Shown piece by piece: positions 1-8,091 of a stretch of 64,000 bases of DNA; position 1 is the stretch's first letter; each line of letters begins with the position of its first letter. Where the stretch lies: the NCBI RefSeq assembly GCF_022179185.1, contig NZ_BPQJ01000010.1, positions 140,084 to 204,083 of the forward strand, read 5' to 3'. Source of the stretch: Methylobacterium frigidaeris. Its GTDB lineage: Bacteria > Pseudomonadota > Alphaproteobacteria > Rhizobiales > Beijerinckiaceae. The notes beneath the pieces are model-generated. The model saw only the letters and a list, made by a program, of their open reading frames with translations. It ran no database searches and had not been told where the DNA came from. The position numbers and the translations under genes are program-made.

Positions 1-1
1 C

Positions 2-967
2 GATCTCGGCGAGGAGGGCCGCTACATCGTGCGGGTCGCCGGCCCCTCGGACGAGATCGCCGCCGACATGCGGCGCTTCACCCTCGCGCTCACCACCACC
101 TTCGCGCTGCTCGGCCTGTCGCTCGGCCTCACCACGCTTCTGCAGATCCGCTTCGGCCTCGCGCCCCTGATCAAGCTGCGGGCGGCCCTCGGCGCGATCC
201 GCCGCGGCGAGGCGGACCGCATCTCGGGCGAATACCCGCAGGACATCGCGCCGCTCGCCGGCGAGGTGAACCTGCTCCTCGAGACCAACCGCGAGATCCT
301 GGAGCGGGCCCGCACCCAGGTCGGCAACCTCGCCCACGCACTCAAGACCCCCCTGAGCATCATCGTCAACGAGGCCTCGGCGGGCGACGCCAGCAGCGAG
401 CTGGCCGTGAAGGTGCGCGAGCAGGCCGCGGTGATGCGCGACCAGGTGAACTACCACCTCGACCGCGCCCGGGCCGCGGCGCTCGCCGGGGCGCTCGGCA
501 CCTTCACCGACGTCGAGCCGGTGGTGGCGGCCCTGGTGCGCACCTTCGGCAAGATCTTCTACGACAAGGACCTGACCTTCGACACCAGCGTCACCCCGGG
601 CCTGCGCTTCCGCGGCGAGCGCCAGGACTTCGAGGAGATGATCGGCAACCTCGTCGACAACGCCGCCAAGTGGGCTCACGGCCGGGTCTCGATCCGCGCC
701 GAGGTGATCGGCCAGGGCGAGTATCCGCACCTCATCGTCACGGTGGAGGATGACGGGCCCGGCCTGCCGCCGGAGGCAAGGGCCGCCGTGCTGGAGCGCG
801 GCCGGCGCCTCGACGAGACCAAGCCCGGCTCCGGCCTCGGCCTTTCCATCGTCTCCGACCTCGCCGCCCTGTATCGCGGGCGCCTGCGCCTCGACGCGGC
901 CGCACTCGGCGGCTTAAGGGCAGTGATCGAGGTGCCGGGGGATGCGAGCCCGGCGGCGCAGGCCTGA
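2..967 (+). CDS. Sensor histidine kinase, C-terminal part (5' end outside window)
   Basis: The reading frame is open from base 2, so the N-terminal sensor is missing; a GTG at 29 is internal, not the real start. What remains begins in the periplasmic part, then has one membrane segment (about bases 90-150), a HAMP-like linker, and an H-box LAHALKTPL with the phospho-accepting His. The ATP-binding domain has an N-box (GNLVDNAAKWA), a G1 box (DDGPGLP) and a G2 box (GSGLGLSIV). This is the layout of PhoQ/ChvG-like membrane kinases that autophosphorylate and pass phosphate to an OmpR-type regulator; the partner is presumably just upstream, outside the window. The stimulus cannot be inferred. The family call is firm, the subfamily is not. 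Confidence 0.9.
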   Translation, partial: DLGEEGRYIVRVAGPSDEIAADMRRFTLALTTTFALLGLSLGLTTLLQIRFGLAPLIKLRAALGAIRRGEADRISGEYPQDIAPLAGEVNLLLETNREILERARTQVGNLAHALKTPLSIIVNEASAGDASSELAVKVREQAAVMRDQVNYHLDRARAAALAGALGTFTDVEPVVAALVRTFGKIFYDKDLTFDTSVTPGLRFRGERQDFEEMIGNLVDNAAKWAHGRVSIRAEVIGQGEYPHLIVTVEDDGPGLPPEARAAVLERGRRLDETKPGSGLGLSIVSDLAALYRGRLRLDAAALGGLRAVIEVPGDASPAAQA

Positions 968-999
968 CCGCTCGCGCGCGACGGGAATCCAAGTTCGGC

Positions 1000-2157
1000 A
1001 TGATCCTGCAGCGGAGCGAAGCGTTCTACGGCCGTGCCGATGTGCGGGAGGGCCGGCCGGCCCTGCGCCTGGTCGAGGACGCCCACTACCTCACGCGGGT
1101 GCCCCATCTCGACAAGGTCCCGGTGATCTTCGACGCGGCGCGCCGGGTGGTGCCCGAATCCCTCGATCATCACAGCGGCGACCGCACCCCGACCTGGCAG
1201 ACGACCGATTGGCCGGAGCATCAGGGCCCGGTGACCGACGAGGCGCCGGAGGGGACCGCCCTCTATGTCGGGGCGATCCACCCGCATTACGGCCACTTCG
1301 TCATCAACACCCTGGCGCGGTTCTGGCCGCTCCTCGACCTCGACGACCGGGGCCTGCGCCCGACCCTGCTCTGCCACGGTCCGGGGCTCGGGGCCGACTG
1401 GAGCTCCACCCCGTTCATCCCGGAGATCCTCGGCCGGCTGGGTCTCAGCGTGATGGACCTCGCCACCTTCGGACGGCCGGTGCGGATCCCGACCCTCCTG
1501 GTGCCGCAAGCCGCCCTGCAGCAGGACGACTACGCCTTCCCGGTCATGGCCGATCTGTGCCGGGAGATCGGGCGCGGCTACTACGCCCCCGAGGAGGTCG
1601 ATGCCGACCCGCAGCCGGTCTACCTCTCGAAGACCCGCCTGACGGGCGGCGTGCGGCGCTTCGCCAACGAGGAGGCGGTGACGGCCGTGCTGGAGCGCGA
1701 GGGGGTGCGGATCGTCCATCCCGAGCTCCTGAGCTTCCCCGAGCAGGTGCGCCTCTTCGCCCGCCACCGGGTGATCCTGGGGGCCAACGGCTCGGCCTTC
1801 CACACCCTGCTATTCGCCCCCCCGGGCCGGCGGGTGATCGCGCTCGCCGACCGGCTCAAGCTGAGCGCGACCTACCGGCTGATCGACCTCATCACCGGCA
1901 CGCAGGCCCACTACTATTACCCGGTCGGCACCAGCAGCCACGCCGGCGACGGCTTCACCGTCAACTTCGTGCTGCGGGAGCCGGAGACGGTCGCGGCGGA
2001 ACTCCTCGGCAAGATCGCCCGGATCGACACCCTGCGGGAGAGCGACATGCGCCTCGATCCGGGCTCCTGGCACCTCTCGCCGACGATCCCGCCCCTGCCG
2101 CGCCGGTCCGGGGGGCTGCTGGAGCGCCTGCGCGGGATGATGCCGGGCCTCGGCTGA
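1000..2157 (+). CDS. Glycosyltransferase family 61 (DUF563) protein
   Basis: A 385-residue protein with an ATG start 32 bases after the kinase gene. It matches the GT61/DUF563 pattern: a GAIHPHYGHFVINTL segment near residue 90 (the conserved H-Y-G-H-F motif), YLSKTRL in the middle, and ILGANGSAFHTLLFAPPG towards the C-terminus, where this family keeps a G-A-N-G-S/H motif. There is no signal peptide or membrane helix, so it is cytosolic. Members transfer sugars during capsule, exopolysaccharide or glycan assembly; donor and acceptor cannot be told here. It has no polysaccharide operon around it, so it may act alone or follow the upstream kinase gene. Confidence is high for the family and low for the pathway. 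Confidence 0.85.
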   Translation: MILQRSEAFYGRADVREGRPALRLVEDAHYLTRVPHLDKVPVIFDAARRVVPESLDHHSGDRTPTWQTTDWPEHQGPVTDEAPEGTALYVGAIHPHYGHFVINTLARFWPLLDLDDRGLRPTLLCHGPGLGADWSSTPFIPEILGRLGLSVMDLATFGRPVRIPTLLVPQAALQQDDYAFPVMADLCREIGRGYYAPEEVDADPQPVYLSKTRLTGGVRRFANEEAVTAVLEREGVRIVHPELLSFPEQVRLFARHRVILGANGSAFHTLLFAPPGRRVIALADRLKLSATYRLIDLITGTQAHYYYPVGTSSHAGDGFTVNFVLREPETVAAELLGKIARIDTLRESDMRLDPGSWHLSPTIPPLPRRSGGLLERLRGMMPGLG

Positions 2158-2251
2158 CGCGAGGGTGCCCCCTTGGAAGCGTCCCCTTGAGGCGTTCCCC
2201 TTGGGCAGGGAGTGCGCTAAGCCCTGCTCCTGCTCCGGAGCGACCTGACCG

Positions 2252-3007
2252 ATGCCCGACCTCGACGCGATCGCCGCCCGCCACGGCGTCAGCCCAGACG
2301 CCGCCCGCCATCTCCTCGACGCGCTGGCTCGCGGCCACGGCCGGATGGCGCAGTTCAATCATCCCGATCTCGGCGGCATGGGCCAGTGGTCCGCCGGCGG
2401 GATGACGATGATCGGCGACATGTTCAATTCCGGCCTCAAGGCCCGGGTCGTCGCGCTCTGCGAGGAGCTGGCGCCGCTCGCCACGGCACTGCCGGCCGAG
2501 AGCCGGGGCGTCCAGGCTCAAGGCTTCTCGGGACAGGGTTCTTCGGGACAGGGCTTCGGCGGGTCGTGGTGGCCCGAGGGTCTGGGCCAGCCGGCCACCT
2601 CCGGCTCGCAGAACGACGCCCGCTACGCCTTCTTCCCCGAAGCCCGGCGCCTCGCCATCGAGAGCGGCGGCCGGGTGACGCTCTACGACACCGGCGATCA
2701 CCGGATCGGCGGCGTCTCGCAGCAGCAGGGTTCGTCGCATTCCCTGAGCTTCACCAGCCAGCACGGGCCGGTACGGCTGGACGAGCTGCCGGTGGTGGGA
2801 GAGCCAGGGCAGGATGCGAGCCCCGCCCCCCAGGCCGCGCCGGCGCCCGCGCCTGAGGCTGTCGCGGCGTCCTCGTCCCAATCGACCGGTGCGCCGAGCG
2901 GGGACGTGTTCGGGATGATTGAGCGCCTGTCGGAGCTGCACCGCCGGGGCGTGCTGACCGAGGCCGAGTTCGCCGCGAAGAAGACGGAGCTGCTGGCGCG
3001 GCTGTGA
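2252..3007 (+). CDS. SHOCT domain-containing protein
   Basis: A 251-residue protein starting at ATG 2252. The C-terminal 30 residues (IERLSELHRRGVLTEAEFAA...) form a SHOCT domain, a short two-helix oligomerisation module. The N-terminal half contains a Gly/Met-rich stretch that includes NHPDLGGMGQWSAGGMTMIG. A low-complexity Gly/Ser/Gln segment with a short internal repeat (GQGSSGQGFGG) lies near residue 95, and an Ala/Pro-rich linker precedes the SHOCT domain. No signal peptide or catalytic motif is visible. Similar proteins are common and uncharacterised in alphaproteobacteria. I recognise the SHOCT end but no function for the rest. Confidence 0.85.
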   Translation: MPDLDAIAARHGVSPDAARHLLDALARGHGRMAQFNHPDLGGMGQWSAGGMTMIGDMFNSGLKARVVALCEELAPLATALPAESRGVQAQGFSGQGSSGQGFGGSWWPEGLGQPATSGSQNDARYAFFPEARRLAIESGGRVTLYDTGDHRIGGVSQQQGSSHSLSFTSQHGPVRLDELPVVGEPGQDASPAPQAAPAPAPEAVAASSSQSTGAPSGDVFGMIERLSELHRRGVLTEAEFAAKKTELLARL

Positions 3008-3122
3008 TCCGGGATTGAGGCGGGTCCACTCACGGCGCATCGCCGCATCACGAGCTACCTTACTATTTGCGAAGCTATCGATTTTAGGATCGCAACACTC
3101 TCGGAACCTGCTCCGCCCCACC

Positions 3123-3145
3123 CGCGACCTCATCCTGAGGTCGCG
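3123..3145. repeat. Palindromic intergenic repeat, CCTCATCCTGAGG family
   Basis: CGCGACCTCA at 3123-3132 is followed by TCC and by its exact reverse complement TGAGGTCGCG at 3136-3145. The same CCTCATCCTGA core recurs at 3556-3566, in inverse orientation at 3652-3662, and at 5007-5016 next to the ispH terminator. It is a dispersed palindromic element of the kind common between genes in related genomes. Together with the next copies it brackets the GIY-YIG gene. Confidence 0.8.
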
Positions 3146-3184
3146 ACTTGGAAGCTTTTGAAACTTGCAATGCTCCGCAGCTAT

Positions 3185-3511
3185 TTAGCAAATATCACTG
3201 TCGTTCGCGCGCAGCTCGTCCTGCACGCTCTGGCGTTTGTCCAGTTGTTGAAGCTGTTCCCAGTCACGCCGGATCAACGCTTCCTTCTTCGTCCTGCTCC
3301 AGCCTTTGATGCGCCTTTCCATAGCGATCGCGTCCGTGATGCGTTCGAAAAGCTCGGCATAGACGAGTATCACGGGCCTGCGCTGGCTTGTGTACCCGCG
3401 ATAGGTACCGGCTTGGTGCTCACTAACGCGCTTATCGAGGCTCGTTCCACGCGCAGATCCGACGTAATAGCTACCGCCGGCACAGCGAAGAATATAGACA
3501 AACGCACTCAC
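3185..3511 (-). CDS. GIY-YIG nuclease family protein (UPF0213-like)
   Basis: A 108-residue protein whose first 80 residues form a compact GIY-YIG domain: VYILRCAGGSYYVGSA supplies the paired motifs (here Y-I-L and Y-V-G), followed by a Glu/Arg-containing helix (RVSEHQAGTYRGYTSQRRP) and RRIKGWSRTKKEALI. Small stand-alone proteins of this type belong to the UPF0213/YhbQ group; a DNA endonuclease role is inferred from the fold and has seldom been shown. The local sequence is visibly richer in A/T than its neighbours. Palindromic repeats flank the gene on both sides (3123-3145 and 3556-3662). It is a monocistronic gene on the minus strand. A selfish or recently inserted element is possible but not shown. 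Confidence 0.88.
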   Translation of the reverse strand: MSAFVYILRCAGGSYYVGSARGTSLDKRVSEHQAGTYRGYTSQRRPVILVYAELFERITDAIAMERRIKGWSRTKKEALIRRDWEQLQQLDKRQSVQDELRANDSDIC

Positions 3512-3555
3512 GAGAAAACACCTCGCGAAACATATCCATTAGTCCAAATCACAAA

Positions 3556-3662
3556 CCTCATCCTGAAGCGCCGCGCAGCGGTCTCGAAGGAGGTCTCCAG
3601 ATAGCCTTGAGACTTCTGGAGGCCTCCTTCGAGGCTCACTTCGTTCGCACCTCAGGATGAGG
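3556..3662. repeat. Long imperfect inverted repeat downstream-side of the GIY-YIG gene
   Basis: CCTCATCCTGA at 3556-3566 pairs with TCAGGATGAGG at 3652-3662. The interior is also partly self-complementary (GAAGGAGGTCTCCAG against CTGGAGGCCTCCTTC, about 3586-3631), giving a long cruciform-like element of about 107 bp. It shares its ends with the short palindrome at 3123-3145. Bases 3663-3736 beyond it hold nothing recognisable. Confidence 0.75.
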
Positions 3663-3736
3663 TCGCGGGTGAGATAAATTTTGCTGATCAGCAAAGCGGG
3701 ATTTCATCGTCCGTCGCCATCCCAAAAGCAGCAGAT

Positions 3737-3844
3737 CTACTCACGACTCCACAGCCGAGCCGCATGACGCGCGCGAAGACTAGCGCGCACATCATCTACG
3801 GACCGCCCGCGATCCGGATCGCGCACCATCGCATCGTAAGTCAT
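3737..3844 (-). other. Short antitoxin-like reading-frame tail, possible gene remnant
   Basis: A minus-strand frame ending here encodes about 35 residues from an internal ATG at 3844, including TYDAMVRDPDRGRSVDDVRA. The phrase Y-D-A-M-x-x-D-P-x-R-x-x-S-x-x-D-V-R resembles the C-terminal part of small StbD/RelB-like antitoxins. No convincing ribosome binding site or complete N-terminal domain precedes it, so it may be a truncated gene or chance. The similarity is from memory of such proteins, and confidence is low. Confidence 0.25.
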
Positions 3845-3930
3845 CACGACGTCGGTGAGGGGCCAAGTCTCGACAGACGAGGCCCGCTCCTGCCGAACTC
3901 TTGTATCGACGCAATCATAGGACGGGCCGC

Positions 3931-4905
3931 TCACCCCCCTACCGCACTCCACCCATACTCCTCCGCCGCCGCGACCTTCCGGTGGAAGGCGAGCCTGCGG
4001 TCGTATTCGAGCGGGTCCTTCGGCTTGACCAGGGCGCCGGGGGGCACGTTGAGCCAGTCGACGAGGCGGGTGAGCATGAAGCGCAGGGCCGCGCCGCGGG
4101 CGAGCAGCGGCAGCGCAGCGACCTCGCGGGGCTCGAGCGGGCGCACGGCCTGGTAGGCGGCGATCATCGCCTGGCCCTTGGTGCGGTTGAACGAATAATC
4201 CGCCTCGAAGCACCAGGCGTTGAGGCAGATCGCCAGGTCGTACGCGAAGGCATCGGTGCAGGCGAAGTAGAAGTCGATCAGGCCCGAGACGTCGTCGCCG
4301 AGGAAGAAGACGTTGTCGGTGAACAGGTCGGCGTGGATGACGCCGCCGGGCAGGTCCTGCGGCCAGGAGGCTTCGAGGAGCGCGAGATCCTCGCGGGTGC
4401 GGGCGGCGAGGCCCGGGGCAACGCGGTCGGCCTGGGGCTCCGCCGCCTCGAAGAGCGGGCGCCAGCCCGCGACCGAGAGGGCGTTCGGCCGCTGCATCGG
4501 GAAATCGGCCCCGGCCGCGTGCAGGCCGGCGAGCGCGGCACCAAGCGCCCGGCAATGCCGCACGCCGGGCCGGCGCACCGACACGCCCTCCAGGAACGAC
4601 ACGATCACCGCCGGCCGGCCGCAGAGCCGGCCCAGAGTGGCGCCGTCGCGGGTGCGGATCGGCTGCGGGCAGGCGAGGCCGTTCGCGGCCAGGTGCTGCA
4701 TCAGCCCGAGGAAGAACGGCAGGTCGCCCTCCTTCACCCGCTTCTCGTAGAGGGTCAGGATGTAGGAGCCGGTGGTGGTGTGCAGGATGAAGTTGGTGTT
4801 CTCCACCCCCTCGGCGATGCCCTTGTAGGACAGGAGATCGCCGATCTCGTAGGCGGCGAGAAAGGCGGCCAGCGCCTCGTCCGGAACCTCGGTGTAGACC
4901 GCCAC
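3931..4905 (-). CDS. thrB: Homoserine kinase, phosphotransferase (type II) family
   Basis: A 324-residue protein starting at GTG 4905. The N-terminus [20 protein letters not shown] and the [22 protein letters not shown] segment are typical of the ThrB form that belongs to the aminoglycoside phosphotransferase fold rather than the GHMP kinase fold. The catalytic loop [13 protein letters not shown] holds the Brenner-type H-x-D-x-x-x-x-N motif, and [11 protein letters not shown] follows as the metal-binding DFG-like element. It phosphorylates L-homoserine with ATP in threonine synthesis in the cytosol. It lies downstream of ispH on the same strand, a pairing usual in Hyphomicrobiales, where rnhA often comes next; no rnhA is seen here. 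A 14-bp-stem hairpin separates it from ispH, so it may have its own promoter. Confidence 0.95.
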   Translation of the reverse strand: MAVYTEVPDEALAAFLAAYEIGDLLSYKGIAEGVENTNFILHTTTGSYILTLYEKRVKEGDLPFFLGLMQHLAANGLACPQPIRTRDGATLGRLCGRPAVIVSFLEGVSVRRPGVRHCRALGAALAGLHAAGADFPMQRPNALSVAGWRPLFEAAEPQADRVAPGLAARTREDLALLEASWPQDLPGGVIHADLFTDNVFFLGDDVSGLIDFYFACTDAFAYDLAICLNAWCFEADYSFNRTKGQAMIAAYQAVRPLEPREVAALPLLARGAALRFMLTRLVDWLNVPPGALVKPKDPLEYDRRLAFHRKVAAAEEYGWSAVGG

Positions 4906-4965
4906 GGCCGTTCTGCTTCGCTCTGGAAATGGATGAAGAAAACGAGGCGCCAGCCTCCGAAGAAA

Positions 4966-5007
4966 GGCGCGGTCCCCCTCTCCTGTACCGGACAGGGGGA
5001 CCGCGCC
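4966..5007 (-). terminator. Hairpin terminator after ispH
   Basis: GGCGCGGTCCCCCT (4966-4979) and its exact complement AGGGGGACCGCGCC (4994-5007) form a 14-bp GC-rich stem with a 14-nt loop. It lies between the stop of ispH and the start of thrB, both on the minus strand. No T-run follows, so termination efficiency is uncertain. A CCTCATCCTGAG repeat core abuts its right side. Confidence 0.65.
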
Positions 5008-5047
5008 TCATCCTGAGACGCCGTGATTCACCGGTGGACGCCCGGTC

Positions 5048-6049
5048 CTATTCCGCCGCTTCGCTGCGCAGTTCGCGCGGCAGCGGGAAGACCATGTCCT
5101 CGGTCGTGGTCGAGACGGTGTCGACCGTGACCTCGTAGCGGGTCGCGAAGGCGTCGATGATCTCCTCGACCAGCACCTCGGGGGCCGAGGCGCCGGCGGT
5201 GAGGCCGAGCCGGCGGATGTTGGAGAAGGCCTCCCAATCCACGTCCTCGGCGCGGTTGACGAGCCGGGTGATCGGGCAGCCGACCCGCTCGGCGACCTCG
5301 CGCAGGCGCTGCGAGTTCGAGGAGTTCGAGGAGCCGACGACGATGAGCGCGTCGACGAGGGGGGCCACCTGCTTCACCGCCTCCTGGCGGTTGGTGGTGG
5401 CGTAGCAGATGTCGTCCTTGTGCGGGCCGACGATCGTCGGGAACTTGCGCTTCAGCGCCTCGACGACGTGGCGGGTGTCGTCGACCGAGAGGGTCGTCTG
5501 GGTCACCCAGGCGAGGTTGTCGCGGCTCTCGGGCTCCAGCGCCTCGATCTGCTCGACATCCTCCACCAGGGTGATCGAGCCCTTGGGCAGCTGGCCCATG
5601 GTGCCGACGACCTCCGGGTGGCCGGAATGGCCGACGAGCAGCACGTGACGGCCGCGCTTGTGGTGGATCTCGGCCTCGCGGTGAACCTTGGTCACCAGCG
5701 GGCAGGTCGCGTCGATCGTGGTCAGCCCGCGGGCGACGGCGTTCTGCGGCACGGTCTTGGCGACGCCGTGGGCGGAGAAGATCACCGGCGCCGTGCCGTC
5801 CGGCACCTCGTCGAGCTCGGCGACGAAGACCGCGCCTTTGCGCTTCAGGCTCTCGACCACGTACTTGTTGTGCACGATCTCGTGCCGCACGTAGACGGGC
5901 GGGCCGTAGAGGGCGAGCGCCCGCTCGACCACGTCGATGGCCCGCACCACGCCGGCGCAGAAGCCGCGCGGCGCGCAGAGGAGGATCTCGAGGGGCGGCT
6001 TCGCGGGCGCGGCGGCACCGGCGTCGGTCTGGTTCACGGAGGCGCTCAT
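5048..6049 (-). CDS. ispH: 4-hydroxy-3-methylbut-2-enyl diphosphate reductase
   Basis: A 333-residue protein starting at ATG 6049. IspH is the iron-sulphur enzyme that makes isopentenyl and dimethylallyl diphosphate from HMBPP in the last step of the MEP isoprenoid pathway. The three cluster cysteines sit in the expected places: APRGFCAGV near residue 30, [11 protein letters not shown] near the middle and [10 protein letters not shown] in the C-terminal third. [10 protein letters not shown] and SAHGV carry substrate-binding His residues, and [12 protein letters not shown] and APE are the usual C-terminal signatures. Length is normal for the family. A 15-residue Ala/Pro-rich N-terminal extension precedes the conserved core. 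It is divergent from the antiporter gene, with 182 bases between. Confidence 0.97.
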   Translation of the reverse strand: MSASVNQTDAGAAAPAKPPLEILLCAPRGFCAGVVRAIDVVERALALYGPPVYVRHEIVHNKYVVESLKRKGAVFVAELDEVPDGTAPVIFSAHGVAKTVPQNAVARGLTTIDATCPLVTKVHREAEIHHKRGRHVLLVGHSGHPEVVGTMGQLPKGSITLVEDVEQIEALEPESRDNLAWVTQTTLSVDDTRHVVEALKRKFPTIVGPHKDDICYATTNRQEAVKQVAPLVDALIVVGSSNSSNSQRLREVAERVGCPITRLVNRAEDVDWEAFSNIRRLGLTAGASAPEVLVEEIIDAFATRYEVTVDTVSTTTEDMVFPLPRELRSEAAE

Positions 6050-6231
6050 GATCCGGGATGTGGCGAGGCGGGGCGGCCCCTGTCAACCTCTTGTGCCACG
6101 CAATCGTGGCGATCAATAGGTCGCCCGCGCGACAGGTCCCCTGCGGCGGACGCGACCCGGCTTCGCCCCGGGCCCCGGTTCGGGTTAAGGGAGGGTCTGA
6201 GCCGACCTCGAACCCGGGAGATCCCCGCGCG

Positions 6232-8091
6232 ATGGCGACCGCCGCCGACCACGCCAGCTTCCTGCCGCCGGTCCTGACCTTCCTGTCCGCCGCGGTGATC
6301 GGCGTGCCGATCTTCCGCCTCCTCGGGCAGAGCGCGGTGCTCGGCTACCTCGTGGCCGGCGTCGTCATCGGCCCGTCGGGCCTCTCGCTCATCACGGAGC
6401 CGGAGACCGCCCGCAGCGTCTCGGAACTCGGGGTGGTGCTGCTCCTGTTCATCGTCGGGCTGGAATTGGAGATCTCGCGCCTGATCTCGCTCCGGCGCGA
6501 CATCCTGGGACTCGGCACGCTCCAGCTCGGGCTCTGTGCCCTGGCGCTCGGGGGCCTCGGCTTCCTCTCAGGCCTCTCGGGCGGCGCCGCGACGGTGATC
6601 GGCATCGCGCTCGCCCTCTCGGCGACGGCGGTCGCGCTCCAGCTCCTGGAAGAACGGCGCGACCTCGCCTCCCCTTACGGCCAGCGCGCCTTCGCGGTGC
6701 TCTTGTTCCAGGACCTGTCGATCGTCGGCATCCTCGCCCTCCTGCCGCTGATCGCCCAGACCGGCACGGGCGGGGGCGGCGAGGCCTGGCTCGGCACGGC
6801 CCTGCAATCCGCGGGCACCGCGGTCGCGGCGGTGATCGGGGTGGTGCTGGTCGGGCGCTATGGCCTCAACCCGTTCTTCCGCCTGCTCGCGGCGAGCGGC
6901 GCCCGCGAGGTCATGACGGCGGCCGCCCTCCTCGTCGTCCTCGGTACCGCGCTCCTGATGGAGGAGGTCGGGCTGTCGATGGCGATGGGGGCCTTCCTCG
7001 CCGGCCTGCTGCTCGCCGAATCGAACTTCCGCCACCAGCTCGAGGCCGATATCGAGCCGTTCCGCGGCATGCTGCTCGGCCTGTTCTTCATGAGCGTCGG
7101 CATGTCGATCGACCTCGGCCTCGTGGCGCAGAACTGGCTCGGCCTGTCCGTCGCCACGGTGGGGGCGATCCTGATCAAGGTCGCGCTGGTCGCCGGCCTG
7201 TTCCGGCTGTTCGGCTCGTCCTGGCTCGACGGCTTGCGCGGCGCCGCCGTGCTGGCGCCGGCGGGCGAGTTCGCCTTCGTGCTGCTGCCGGTGGGCCAGG
7301 AACTCGGCCTCGTCGACGGTCCCTCGGGGCGCCTCGCCATCGCGCTCGCCGCCATCACCATGCTGATCGGGCCGATCGGCGCCAAGGTCCTCGACGGGGT
7401 GCTGTCGCGGCGCGCCACCGCCCCGCTCGAGCCCGAGCACGAGGCGATCGAGGGCGCCGAGGCGCGGGTTCTGGTGATCGGCTTCGGCCGCTTCGGCCAC
7501 ATCCTCAACCAGGTGCTGCTGGCGCAGGGCCTGAGCGTCACGGTGATCGACAAGGACGTGGAGCAGATCCGCAGCGCCGCCCGCTTCGGCTTCCGGGTCT
7601 ATTACGGCGACGGCACCCGGCTCGACGTGCTGCGCGCCTCGGGCGCCGGCAAGGCCGAGGTGGTCTGCATCTGCATCGACGACCCGGAGGCGACGCTCAA
7701 GATCGTCGACCTCGTCCATGCCGAGTTCCCGGCCGCCCGCACCTACGTGCGGGTGTTCGACCGGGTGCAGGCGATCGAGGCGATGGGCCGGGACGTCGAC
7801 TACCAGATCCGCGAGACCTTCGAATCGGCCCTCGCCTTCGGCCGCGCCACCCTGGAGGCGCTCGGCCTCTCGCCCGAGGAGGCCGCCCGCACGGTCGACG
7901 ACGTGCGCAAGCGCGACCTCGCCCGGCTGGTGCTGCAGCAGGCCGGCGAGCCCCTCGACCGGGCCGATCCCCTGCGCAGCCTGGTACGGATCAAGCCCGA
8001 GCCCCTGACCGCGCCGCTCCACGCCTCGCACGGCCTCAACCCCGAGACCGAGGACATCATCGCCCGCGAGCGGGCCGGCGCCGATGGGTGA
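6232..8091 (+). CDS. Monovalent cation:proton antiporter-2 (CPA2/Kef) family protein
   Basis: A 619-residue protein. I chose ATG 6232 because the open frame further left has no conserved sequence and overlaps the ispH promoter region. About residues 1-390 hold a dozen hydrophobic helices of the Na+/H+ exchanger fold, including GYLVAGVVIGPSGL and LLFIVGLELE typical of KefB/C. A Rossmann RCK/TrkA-N domain follows from about residue 410, starting RVLVIGFGRFG, with VIDKD ending its second strand. The protein should exchange K+ or Na+ for H+ across the inner membrane; as in KefC, the RCK domain may bind NAD(H) or glutathione adducts, which is inference. It overlaps the next gene by 8 bases, so the two are probably cotranscribed and translationally coupled. 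Confidence 0.92.
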   Translation: MATAADHASFLPPVLTFLSAAVIGVPIFRLLGQSAVLGYLVAGVVIGPSGLSLITEPETARSVSELGVVLLLFIVGLELEISRLISLRRDILGLGTLQLGLCALALGGLGFLSGLSGGAATVIGIALALSATAVALQLLEERRDLASPYGQRAFAVLLFQDLSIVGILALLPLIAQTGTGGGGEAWLGTALQSAGTAVAAVIGVVLVGRYGLNPFFRLLAASGAREVMTAAALLVVLGTALLMEEVGLSMAMGAFLAGLLLAESNFRHQLEADIEPFRGMLLGLFFMSVGMSIDLGLVAQNWLGLSVATVGAILIKVALVAGLFRLFGSSWLDGLRGAAVLAPAGEFAFVLLPVGQELGLVDGPSGRLAIALAAITMLIGPIGAKVLDGVLSRRATAPLEPEHEAIEGAEARVLVIGFGRFGHILNQVLLAQGLSVTVIDKDVEQIRSAARFGFRVYYGDGTRLDVLRASGAGKAEVVCICIDDPEATLKIVDLVHAEFPAARTYVRVFDRVQAIEAMGRDVDYQIRETFESALAFGRATLEALGLSPEEAARTVDDVRKRDLARLVLQQAGEPLDRADPLRSLVRIKPEPLTAPLHASHGLNPETEDIIARERAGADG

